Origin: Pelagophyceae sp. CCMP2097 | Taxonomy: Eukaryota; Sar; Pelagophyceae | Direction of reading: 5' to 3' | DNA length: 64,000 nucleotides | Assembly: GCA_026770575.1 (NCBI GenBank) | Contig: MU657165.1 | Span: 967,897 to 1,031,896, forward strand | In this document: positions 52,384 through 62,033 of the stretch, in pieces | Numbering within the stretch: position 1 is the first letter of the stretch | How the letters are laid out: the number at the start of each line of letters is the position of its first letter | The notes under the pieces: model-generated | Databases searched by the model: none | Told to the model about the DNA's origin: nothing | What the model saw: the letters and a program-made list of their open reading frames with translations, nothing else | Program-made: the position numbers and the translations under genes

Positions 52384-52728
52384 AGCGCGCCCGAGGCGCC
52401 GCGACGGGCGTACGACCGCGTTCTGTCCATAGCACTGTGCATAGCGCGAGGGCCCTCGGAGAGCAGCGGCGCTCGCCGCGTCCGCCGCGCTCCGCGTCGC
52501 GCCTCGACACCGAAGCATGGCGCTCCGGCCCGGCAGCTGCCACAGTCGGAGCAGTGTGAACGAAGGGACCCGCCCTTTTAATTTTATACTCGACGTTAAA
52601 GAAGAGCAACTTGTGACCCACCCGCGGCCTGCCGGGCGCCCGCGTCGTTGCGACGGCCGGACATCACGGTCCGTCTGAAAAATATATCGCCGAAATGAGG
52701 AAACCCGGAGCCCTGGGATTACGAGAAC
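52384..52728. other. Intergenic spacer
   Basis: Between two plus-strand genes. AAAATATATCGCC near 52679-52691 lies about 40 bp before the next ATG and may be a TATA-like element. No gene is seen. Confidence 0.4.
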
Positions 52729-53611
52729 ATGTACACGTCAACGATGGTCTCGCGCGCGGCCCTTGCTGCGGCGGCAGTGGCGGGCGTGGCGGCGGTGACG
52801 ACGACGACGAGCCGGGCGACGACGAGCCGGGCGGTTCGGACGGGTCGTTTGGTCAGCTGCGGCTCTTGGGACGAGGCTCGAGAAGCCATCAGACTTCGCC
52901 ACATCTCCGGGGCCATCGTGCGCGGCGCCTTCCGGGACGTGGCCCTGTGGGACAGCACCGTGTGAGTGCCCTTATGTCTCCGCCACGTCGACGCTCCGCG
53001 ACCGTCGACGCAGGCCGAGCGGCGACGTAATTTCCGTATCGAGCGCGGCGTCTCAAGGCGACGCGCGCCTCGGGGACCTGGCGCAGATCTGCGCGATGTT
53101 CGAGGACGGCGCTTCGGCGCTTCAAGCCGCGGAGTCGCTCGGAAATGCAGTCGACGAATTCCGAAGATGCTTCGTCGACGCCGAGGACCACAGATCCGAA
53201 GTGCGCGTCCGGGCCACGATTTCCAGCGGCGGCGCCCCGTGCCCAAAGCTCCACACCGACGACATCGTCCTCCGCTGCGTCGTCGCCTTCGCGGGGTGCG
53301 TCGCGCGTTGCGCACAGGGCGGTCCGCCGATGCTTTCCTGTAGGCCGGCGACCGTCGTCGCCCCGTTCGCAAAGCCCCCGTCGCGGCTCCAGCGCCTCGT
53401 GCCGGCATCGATTGCGCTCCCCGCGCTCTTTTCGTCGCCGGCGGACGACGCGGAGGTCTCGCCGGAGCTCGGCGACGCTCTGTTGATGAAAGGCTCGCGC
53501 TGGGGACCCGGGCACGCGCCAATCCTCCACCGGTCACCAATGCCAACCGACGCGAAGAGAATCCTCGTATCCTTCGACCGGCTCTGCGACGTCCAGTCCT
53601 TGGGCGCGTGA
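52729..53611 (+). CDS. DUF1826-family protein
   Basis: Exons 52729-52961 and 53044-53611 (82-nt intron, donor GTGAGT, phase 2), 266 residues. The N-terminus is hydrophobic (AALAAAAVAGVAAV) and could be a signal or transit peptide. The body shows the DUF1826 pattern: WDEAREAIRLRHISGAIVRG, CPKLHTDDIVLRCVVAFAG, then GDALLMKGSRWGPGH, HRSPMPTDAKRILVSFDRL. This family is known mainly from bacteria and some algae; its activity is not established. The conserved His-x-Asp and the late HRSP resemble a cupin-like or dioxygenase-like metal site, but that is speculation. Confidence 0.7.
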
Positions 53612-53885
53612 ACCGCCCCCTAAACCGCCTCTGTACACCTCGAGGCTCGACCGCATGGGAAACCGGATGGAACACTCGATTAACGACGTGAAAACCCTTT
53701 TTATCATAGTGCCGGCGAGGAGAGCCTCGAGAGGTGAGACACAGTCGCAGATCGTCGAGGCGTTGTGCCGAGGGTGTGGGGTCGCGCTTTCGCGTCGGGC
53801 AGGCTTTTATTATTTATTTTATAAGTCTCGTTAGGAATTCCTAAGTTTAGCGAGTGATATAATCGAGTTTGGTTCCGCGCGCGCG

Positions 53886-55668
53886 ATGCGGCGGCTCGTG
53901 GTCCTCGCCGCCTGTGTGACGTGCGGCGTAACGCAGACGTACGACGTGACGCTCGTGACGCAGTCCGCACCGGCGCCGCGATGCAGTGGATACAGATACC
54001 GACGTACTCACCTCCGTGGCGCTGGGACTTCCAAATCTGTCGCCGCCGCCCCGCCGCGATAGGCATTCGGTAGGTCGACGAGCGACAAGCTGCACCTGCT
54101 GCAGCACATTTGCGAACGATGGCGCGGGCCCTACGCGCGCGCGCCCGCGTCGCCTAAAAGATTCATGCGGTGGAAGACGAGCCACGGCCCCTTGTCGGAC
54201 GGACGCGGCGGTGCAGGCTCGCCCTCTACCTCAATGCGTCCGAGGCGGCGCCGTCGAGCGAATTCGTCGAGGACGCCGCCTCCGCGTGCATCGAAGCAGG
54301 TCCGTCACCTCTGCGTCGGTGAACCGTCGCGGCACGGCCCGAGTAGGTGGCTTCTCCATCCAGACGTACCGCGAGCGAGCCGTCGACGTGCGTCGCCCCT
54401 GGACCGCGACTCATGTGTTCACGTTGACTCGCAGGAGCCGTATCCCGTGAACGTTTTGCGGAACCTGGCCCTCAAAAGCGTCAACACGTCGCACCACCTC
54501 GTGTGCGTCCCTCCTGGCTGCATCCGAGACTAGTCCCCGTGGGTTCGACGGTTCGCGGTAGGTCGGACATGGACTTTCTGCCGTCCAGAGGTACGCCCCT
54601 GACACCCGCGTCGACTGGACCTCCCTGCGCGCAGGGCTGCGGCGGCGGCTGCTGGAGAATTCAAGGTGGCTGAAGTACGACACGCTCGCGCTCGTCGTGC
54701 CCGCGTTCCAGCGAAGAGGCGCGTATGCCTGCCGCGCGGCCGTCGCGCGGCCTGAACACGCAGTGCATGGAACGCGTCGCGCGCAGGCGGCAACTGCAGG
54801 AGCGTCGCGCAGTGCATGGAACGCATCGCGTGCGTCTGCTTGCGCCCGCGCGCCGCGGTATTTGAAAACGCATACCAGGCCCATCGACAAAGAGGTGCCT
54901 CTTGACATGGCCGGTGCGTTTGTGCAAGTCGTGCAACACGGCGCCGACGCCCCGCGCAGGCCTCAAGCAGTGCATGGCGAGGAAGAAGTGCATTGTTTTT
55001 CAGTCGGACAACTCTTGGGATTCGCACTCGACGACGAACTCGGCCGTCTGGCTCCGCGAGGAAAACAAAGTCCGGCCGCTCTCCTGCTTCCACACGAACC
55101 GTGACCGCGGCGTCCCTCGCCGGCCCTGCCCAAAGGCGCGCCTCCGCACAAAGACGACGCAGGCTACGAGCCGTACGTCGTCGTGCGCCACGGCCCGTCG
55201 ACGCCGCCCTACGACGAGCGCTTCAGCGGGTGCGCCTTTGCGCTGCTCGGCCGCGGTCGTATGCAGGGCCGGCGGTCGTCGGAAAGCCCGGGGGTGTAAT
55301 CCCAAAACCTGTCGACATGGGAAAAGTTACTATCTCAATAGGTATGGCAAGAACAAGATCCAGCACGTGGTCCACCTGCGGCGCCTCGGGTTTTCCTTCG
55401 CCGTGCTGCCGTTGGAGTTCCTCGTCCACGTGCCGCACCCAAAGTCCAGCGCCAAGGTGGCGTGGTCAAGTTCGTACGCCGTGCACAAGCAGGTCCGTTG
55501 ATCCTCGCCGGATCTTGAGCATACGGAATTCCCTTTCAGGTCGACGGCCTCTACAAGCGGTTCTTGAAGGAGCTCGACACTCTTCCGACCAAGCCCACGG
55601 TCACCATCTGCCCCTCCGTCAAGCGCGGCAAACGAGGGACGCCCGACGACCGGAGGCGACGGCGCTAA
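53886..55668 (+). CDS. LARGE-type (GT49) glycosyltransferase, twelve exons
   Basis: Exons 53886-53962, 54074-54148, 54217-54299, 54347-54387, 54435-54502, 54562-54590, 54635-54722, 54879-54913, 54960-55100, 55163-55229, 55342-55492 and 55540-55668; every junction keeps phase. The signal peptide (RRLVVLAACVTCGV) leads to TYDVTLVTQ. The spliced protein then shows EPYPVNVLRNLALKSVNTSH, the DxD metal site SDMDFLPSR, LALVVPAFQRR, KKCIVFQSDNSWDSH, EPYVVVRHG, YDERFSGYGKNKIQHVVHLR and VLPLEFLVHVPHPKS, in the order of LARGE/B4GAT1-like GT49 domains. Such Golgi enzymes add glucuronic acid, xylose or GlcNAc to glycans. Length is about 320 residues, so only this domain is present. Exons as short as 29-41 bp make this the most fragmented gene of the window. 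Confidence 0.85.
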
Positions 55669-56027
55669 CACAACGCCATTCATCCACAAAGGCCCGCCGG
55701 CAAAGAGGCGCCGCCGCGAGAGAGAGTGCCGCTGGGAGACAATCCAGAGTCGCGCCGGTTCCCAAACGACCCAACGTGCAAGACACTCCTCTGAGCCGGA
55801 GAGCCCAGGGCCGCCCCGCCGTCGGTCCGCGACGAGCGCGGCCGCGCCGGCCAGCAGGCAGATCGACGCAGCGAAGCGGGGCATCGCGCGCGCGTGGCTT
55901 TGACTGTTCTTGTGGGGAGGGGGGTAGTCAGGCATCTCTGCGTCTGAATCGGCGCCGTTTCAGAGAAGGGCGTTCCTAGCTAGTACGTTCCCGGCCGCAC
56001 CACGGTGGCGGCCCGGCGGCCCCTTGG
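55669..56027. other. Intergenic spacer
   Basis: Lies between two plus-strand genes. A minus-strand frame with a hydrophobic start (near 55885) is read as a shadow because no downstream domain supports it. Nothing else is seen. Confidence 0.35.
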
Positions 56028-56600
56028 ATGCGGCTCTACGGCGTGTCCGCGGTGCTCTGCGTCGCGGTGGCCCGCGCGCGGAGCGGCGAATCGATACGCG
56101 CGCGCGAGAAGCAGCGGGAGACGCTCCTCGCGGTGCGTCGGGGCCGACGCGAGGCCATGCCCGATAGGAGCAGCGTAGGCCCTGCCACCGGAGCACCGCG
56201 AGGCGATTACGGAGATGCGGACGCAGGGCCACCCGGCCGCGCTCATCATCGAGCAGCTTGGCCTCCCGCACTCCGAGGCAGACGTCGAGGTCATCGTGCG
56301 TCCCGGCCGCCGGCGGTGGCGTCTCACGTTTCAAACCGAACTGTATCGTAGATTGCGGCGCTGGACCTCGACGGGAGCAAGCACCTCCGGCGGCCGCAGA
56401 CCATTGCGACGCCGGCCTCGAAGCGAAGACGCGCCGAGGCGAGCCTGCCCGCGCAGCAACTCGCCGATCACCACCGCGCTCAGCGCAAGCAAAAGCGCAA
56501 AACGACCGACGCCAAGAGCCGACGACGCACGGACCCCGACTTTGACCCACACCGGCCAGACTTGCATCCCGACTTTGAACCCATAATCGAGGAACTCTGA
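56028..56600 (+). CDS. Small secretory-pathway protein with charged tail, unknown
   Basis: Exons 56028-56132, 56179-56295 and 56352-56600 (introns 46 and 56 nt, GTGCGT donors), 156 residues. A signal peptide (MRLYGVSAVLCVAVARA) precedes two amphipathic helices (EHREAITEMRTQGHPAALII). Next is a strongly basic central region (KRRRAEASL, QRKQKRKTTDAKSRRR), and the end is His/Asp/Pro-rich (DPDFDPHRPDLHPDFEPIIE). No family is recognised. The coherent splice phases and leader support it as a real gene. Confidence 0.6.
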
Positions 56601-56671
56601 ACCGGCGGCCAAGTGTCGACGTCGGCATGTGATTAACGAATGCGCTCGAGCGCGTCCAAAAGCGCCGCGCG

Positions 56672-58973
56672 TCATTGCGGCGCGGCCTGGAGCGAGTCGA
56701 GGAGCGCGGCCAGGTCATCCTCTTCCTCGTCCACGACGCGCGGCCGCCCTTGGCCCGCCTCGCCGTCGCCGTCGCCGTCGCCGTCGGCGTCTCGCGCGGC
56801 CCGGAAGAGCCGGGCCTCGAGGCCGAGGAGGTGGCACAGCGCGGCCGCGGCTTCCTCGAGCTGCGGCGCCATGTCGAGGCTCGGCGCCTGAAGCGGCCCT
56901 CAAGACAGCGCCGTCGAGGCATCGCTCAGAGGCGCACCTTGCGGCGGACGACGGCAGCGTTGTCGTAGAGCCGCGTGGACACGTCGTCGTGCAGCGGCCA
57001 CGAAAAGTCGACGTGCCTAGTCACGGTGCTCCGGGATAATGCGGTGTCCGCGTACGACGGCCGCGGTGGCGGGGCCTCTGCCGCTCGCGATGACCACCTT
57101 CGATTCGGTGGCAGTTGACGTTTTCCGCCGGCGTCGGCGCGGTTCGTCGCCAGAGGACGCGCGCGCCGAGCGTTTCCGACGCGGCCGCGAGGTCCTCGAC
57201 GGTTTTTCCAACGTTTTCGGCATCTGAAACGGTCGTCAAGTACGCGACCGCGACGTCTACGAGGCCGTCGGGCGTCGCCTTTGCCGACTCGTCGAGGACG
57301 AGGCAGCGCACGGCCGCGCCGCCCGCCGCCGGCTCGAAGACGACGCAGCAGCGCACGTCGCGAGGCCGCAGCACCACCGCCACGCGGCGCACGACTCGCC
57401 GCCGCACCGCCGCCGCGGCGACGTAGTCACCCGCGACGACGACGTGGTCCAGCCGCACGAACTGTGCCGTTTCGCCTTCGCCTGCGAAGATGGCGCCGAC
57501 GACGCGCTGCGTCCGTTCGTCCGCGACGAGCGCGGCGGGCGCGCGCCTTAGGGCGTAGACGCCGCCGTGGACCGCGCAGGCGCGGCAAAACGCCTGGGGC
57601 AGCTCCGCGGACCCGTAAAGCGGCGCGAGCAGGGCAGTTTCGCACCCTCGCATCCTACGCAAAGATCAAACACCAAGATCAAACACCGACGCGAACCGAG
57701 GGGAGGAGTTTCCGACGGAGGCGCACCTCCCGCCGAGCGCGTGGAGGTGGCGGTACAGGGCCTGGAGCCCCGCGGCGGCGGGCGTCGAATCGACTGGGCC
57801 GTCGACAAAGGCCATTGAGAATGCGACGACCTGCGACGTCCACTCGAATGCCGCGCAGCCGGACGACCACGGACCTTTGCGAGTCTGTCCGAGAGTTCGT
57901 ATTTGTCGAGGAGCTGCGAGAACGTGAGGCCCTCTTCGAGTTCGTGGCCCTCCGAGGCGCGCTTGTTCTGCGGCCGCCGCAGCGCGCGGCTCGCCGTGAG
58001 GCCGCGTTCGTTCAGCGTAGCGACGTCCGCCTCGCCCCAGTCCGCGGCGAACCTGCGTTCAGGCATCGAAAGGGCGTCGACGACGATATGACACGCACTG
58101 CAGCAGCCGCATGAGCCGCCGCTTCTCCGTCGGCACCAAGGCAGTCGACCTGCAGAAGGGCGCGTCGGCGAAATGCACATCGGGGCGATGGACGCACGCG
58201 AAGATTTCCTTTTTGGAGCAGGGTACGACGAGCGGCGCGGCGAACCCCTCCGCTGAACGCTCGACGAGCAAGAGTTTCTGGATCGAGTCGAACTCGAGGT
58301 AGTGCGCCACGCCCGCGGCGAGGATGCCGTCGACGCTGCCACCGGCCGCGTAAATGGCTCGGGCGTCCAGGTCAATGTTAAACCTCTTGGCGCGCTTGGA
58401 AACGTCGCGCTCCGCCGCGTCGGCGGCCGCGCGCGCCACGGCCGCCCCCGCGCGCTCGACGGCCGCCGCCGCCGCCGCCGCGCTCAACGACCGCACGTCG
58501 TCCGCTTCGCCGCTGTCGACCGGCGCCTCAGCGCACATGGCCTCCACCGCCGCGTTTTTGATTTCGTCGCAGTCGCGCAAGACGCCGACGCCGTGGACCT
58601 CCACCGCGTCGCCACCGACGCGCACCAAAACGAGGTCGTCGGCCGCCGCCAGCTCGAGCCTGGACGCCGCCAGCGCCAGCCACGCCTCATCGCGCGCCGC
58701 CGCCGCCGGCTGCGCCGCGCCCGGCCCGGCGCGCTGCTTCGCCAGCACGCCCTCAGCCCACTGCGCGCACCTACGCCGCTCCGCTCCGACCCTGGCGCGG
58801 GCCGCGGCACCGCACCCTTGGAGGGAGAAGCCGGCGGCGTCTGCACCATAAAAGTCGTTGTTGTCGACATGAAGCACGGATACCCCGCCCTGGGCCAGCG
58901 ACGCTGCCACCGCCGACTCGGCGAGGCCCGTGCCCACGACGAGCGCCCCATACGCGCCGTCGAAGTCGGCCAT
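56672..58973 (-). CDS. Rab escort protein (REP/CHM family)
   Basis: Exons 58973-58099, 58052-57875, 57830-57727, 57654-57120, 57075-56938 and 56887-56672, 681 residues. Introns are 44-72 nt and all phases fit. The N-terminal FAD-like fold GALVVGTGLAESAVAASLAQ and VLHVDNNDFYG, the RFNIDLDARAIYAAG block and VAHYLEF are the GDI/REP sequence-conserved regions. Splicing forms APLYGSAELPQAFCRACAVHG, the other hallmark. REPs present newly made Rab GTPases to geranylgeranyl transferase. The long Ala-rich insertion after block one (about residues 60-190) and the acidic Asp/Gly C-terminus favour REP over GDI. The final 44-nt intron (57076-57119) was placed to restore phase and is the least certain. Confidence 0.85.
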
Positions 58974-59340
58974 AGCTCCGGCGCCTTCGCCAAATCGGCC
59001 TTTTTAGCGAGATTTACTTTAAACGATCAAACAGTCGGCGCGGAGGGCATGCGAAGCGAGAGGTTTGGACTTCACCCGGTCCAGGCCGCAGCGCAGCGAA
59101 GGGCGTGGACCGGGGGTTTCCGGCGGCAGTCCCGACCGCTCCGAGTCACCGCGGCCACGAAGTGGCCGCGGTTGTCTGCGTGCGGTACCACGGGCGAGAG
59201 AACTCTCTCTCCCTCGTTTTCCCTCGTCGTCGCTCACGCACGGCGCGCGAGAACTTTACGTATACAATTATTGTAGGAATTCCTACTAGGAATTCCTAGG
59301 AATTCCTACTAGGAATTCCTAGGAATTCCTACTAGGCTAC
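58974..59340. repeat. Spacer ending in TAGGAATTCCTA palindrome cluster
   Basis: Promoter side of the Rab escort protein gene. From 59273 to 59333 it consists of five to six AGGAATTCCT units in alternating spacing (TACTAGGAATTCCTAGG). It is directly followed by the inverted-repeat element. Confidence 0.7.
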
Positions 59341-59344
59341 TGTG

Positions 59345-59938
59345 ACAAGGGGGGGTCAACATGAAACTGCCGCTCATTTTCTCACCTCCACAGGACGTTT
59401 GGTGAGACTTGGAGTGGCTTGACATGTCCGGGCCGACCCAAGGTGTCGGGCAGGAGGCGGAACTCTCCCTTTTTTCGCGTACCCTACGCGCAATCTCGAT
59501 TTTAGCGTCGCCAAAAGCTGGTTTGAGGTGGTTTTCCGTTGTCTTCGTTTGAGTTCCGCCTCCCTGCCGCTTCGCTGGGGCCGGCTGTAGGCCCTGGCCA
59601 CACCAGAGCCCGACATAGTGCCCTGTGGAGGTGAGAAATAAGGCCCAAAATTTAGGCTATGGGCTCCATTTTGTAAGTTATGGGCTTCATTTCACTTAAA
59701 ACGCCCATGCAAATCCGCAATTACAAGAAAATAGTGTCAAGTTTCACACCGTTTTCAAGTATTCTTGAAAACGGATTCACGCTCGGCGGACCGAGCCCGT
59801 AAACAAACTCTCGACGACGGGGATCTTTACTCCGCGAGGGGCGTCTTCAGGGACCAATAACTGCACATAAAACTTCTTGTGGACCGAGGAATTTATCGCT
59901 GACTGGAATCCCATTCAACATGTTGACCCCCCCTTGTA
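59345..59938. mobile_element. Nested non-autonomous inverted-repeat (MITE/foldback-like) element
   Basis: Outer ends ACAAGGGGGGTCAACATG (59345-59362) and the inverse complement CATGTTGACCCCCCCTTGT (59920-59938) differ by one G. Inside, TTTCTCACCTCCACAGG (about 59378-59394) pairs with CCTGTGGAGGTGAGAAA (59622-59638). A further inner pair is GCAGGAGGCGGAACTC (59450-59465) with GAGTTCCGCCTCCCTGC (59551-59567). The nested palindromes make a long potential hairpin. No transposase frame is present. Both flanks contain TAGGAATTCCTA units; a clear target-site duplication was not found. Confidence 0.6.
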
Positions 59939-60041
59939 GGAATTCCTAGTAACGAGGCGGGACCAGAGGAGGCCCGGCGCTCCTCGGAGGTGGCCTCGCT
60001 CCTCTCTGGCGTGGCCCGGGAGGCCGCGAGTTACACTGGAC

Positions 60042-61618
60042 TCAGCCCACTTTGCTGTCGTTATGCTCCGCGACGTCAAAGTTGTCGACGCTACACTCTC
60101 CGGCGGGGAGGTCGGGCTTGTCCTGCTGAGGCGGCGGCGCATCTTGGACGCGGGCGGCGCCGTCGGCTGCGGCGTCGGCGGACTCTGCGGAGTTTGCGGA
60201 CTCGCCGGGCCCGAGCTCGAGCGACGAGGCGCTGCCCGTGCTGCCGCGGCGCCAGAGCCGCACCGAGTTCGCGGCCCGGTGGCCGCGCAGCATCGCGGTG
60301 CGCGCGTGGCGCTTGCGGAGCTGCTTGAGGTGGCGCAGCGCCTCCTTCCTGTGCTCGCGGATGGCGACAGCGACGGTGGACGCCGCCGCGCCGACGACTC
60401 CAAACCCAACGATGGTGTACGCCCAGGCGGTGACGACGGAGACGTTCTTCGTCGACGGGGTAAAGTCGCCGAGGCCGAGCGTCGTCAGCGTCTGGAACGC
60501 AAAGTAGCAGGAATTCCAGTACGTGAACGAGTCCTGGTCCGCCAACTTTTGCTCAGTGTACTGGAACAAAGCACCACCGGCGAGCAAGTAGCCTGCGCCG
60601 ATGGCGAACATGACCGAGTTGAGGTGCCGCCGCACGGGGCCGACGAACTTGAGCTGGTGTACTGCCCTCGACCCGATTGCGCTGTAGCACGGCACGGCGA
60701 CGGCGCCCCCGACGAGGAGGACCACGACGACGAGGATCTTGCTCGAGTCCTTCTGCGGCGCAAAGTCCCCGAAGCCAATCGTCGTAAAGACGGTGAGCGC
60801 AAAGTAGAAGCACCCGATGAAGCGCCATTAACATGCGTACGTCTCCCGGCCCCCGTTGCAAATGGCCCGCAGCGCCGACCGCACTTCTTCCGAAGAGACG
60901 CCCGGCCGCGGCAACCCGTCCAAGAGCACCTCGTCGATTCTATTCTTGCAGCGGCCGCACTTCCACGACGTGGCGTAGGACCGTTTAAAGGTGTCGAAGA
61001 CAAAGTCGGCGTCATGGGCGCTCATGACGTAAGGATTGTCGTCCGTGCCGTCGATAATCGCCGGGAAGCGCTCGAAATAGATCAGCCGGACTTTTCGGCC
61101 GTCCTTGAGCTCGCGCCGCAGCTCGGATGCGCGGAAGGCAAAGGCCGCTGCCGTGTTGAGGGCCAGCACGTAAAAGAGCAGCCGCACGATTCTCGCCAGC
61201 GTCGGCGGCGGCGGGTCCGCAGACTCGTCGCCGCCGCAGCTGTCGACCTAATACCGACGCCAGTCGAAGCCTTGAAAGGACCCGCAAACGGCCCGGCGCC
61301 TCGAAGAGCCGAGACGCGGCGGTATACGAGCTCGTCGACGAGCACAGTGAGCCGCCGCGCGTGGTCCTCCGCAGACTCGCCCGGCCGCCGCGCCTTGCGC
61401 TGGCTCGTGCACCGGACCCACGCCGCGTCCACGCAGCCCCCGTCTGCGGCCCCCGGGCTCGCCGGCGCGCCGGACGCAGCGCCGAGGGGCGAGTGCGTTC
61501 CGACGACGGGGCTCGCCGCGACGAGGCGGGATTCGGACGCCCCGCGGCGGGATTCGGGCGCCCCGCGGCGGTCGTCGAGGGCGGCATTCCAGCTCGAGAC
61601 CGGCGCGGAACGCAGCAT
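60042..61618 (-). pseudogene. Two-pore (K2P/TPK-like) potassium channel interrupted by an in-frame TAA
   Basis: Exons 61618-61316 and 61247-60042 (68-nt intron, donor GTCTCG) would give about 502 residues, but codon 240 is TAA (60830-60828). The frame is otherwise continuous: an N-terminal cytosolic part, first helix IVRLLFYVLALNTAAAFAF, a loop with a CxxC (SWKCGRCKNR), then TAA. Just after it comes pore one, CFYFALTVFTTIGFGDFAP, then helices and pore two, AFQTLTTLGLGDFTPS. The two selectivity filters (TIGFGD and TLGLGD) show a tandem-pore channel. No AG acceptor lies between the TAA and the pore, so an intron cannot remove the stop. It is either a recent pseudogene, a base error or a readthrough site. 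Confidence 0.7.
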
Positions 61619-62033
61619 CGCGCTCGGCGCCTCGCAACGTTCGGAGGAGCGCTCCCAGAAAGCCTGAGCCCGAAAAGCAGTTCCGAAAGATCTGGAATGT
61701 TCGGGATCGATCTCCGAGTCGTTGCTTGCTTAAAATCCACCCTGGGTGGGGCTGCCCCCAAAATCAGTTGCCATCAAAGTGCTGCTTAAAATTCTGGTGG
61801 ATAATGAAATTTACACTAGATCTCCCCATGTATTCACCCTGCAGGTCTGGCACTGGATCAGTGGATGGGGCGGGGTGCCGTTTCAAGGACCGTGCGTGGC
61901 AGGTTGATAGTGCCCTTCAAGAGGACTGGCAAGTGATCGCGCAGAGGCCTTGCGAGTGACCGCCAAAGAGGCAAGGGCCCGTCCAGAGGGCGTTTCAAGG
62001 ACCCGGGACAGACTTTCCCAAGGGTTAAAAGGG
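61619..62033. other. Spacer with dispersed repeat
   Basis: Between two minus-strand genes. At 61724-61753 is GCTTGCTTAAAATCCACCCT plus GGGTGGGGCT, the inverse of the sequence near 17494-17524. Two copies of GTTTCAAGGACC(C/G) lie at about 61881 and 61992. No gene is found. Confidence 0.5.

Noticed and set aside
54581..54640. Apparent frameshift in the LARGE-type gene after the DxD motif
   Set aside because: A 44-nt intron (54591-54634, donor GTACGC, acceptor GCGCAG) restores the frame and the family pattern, so no mutation is needed.
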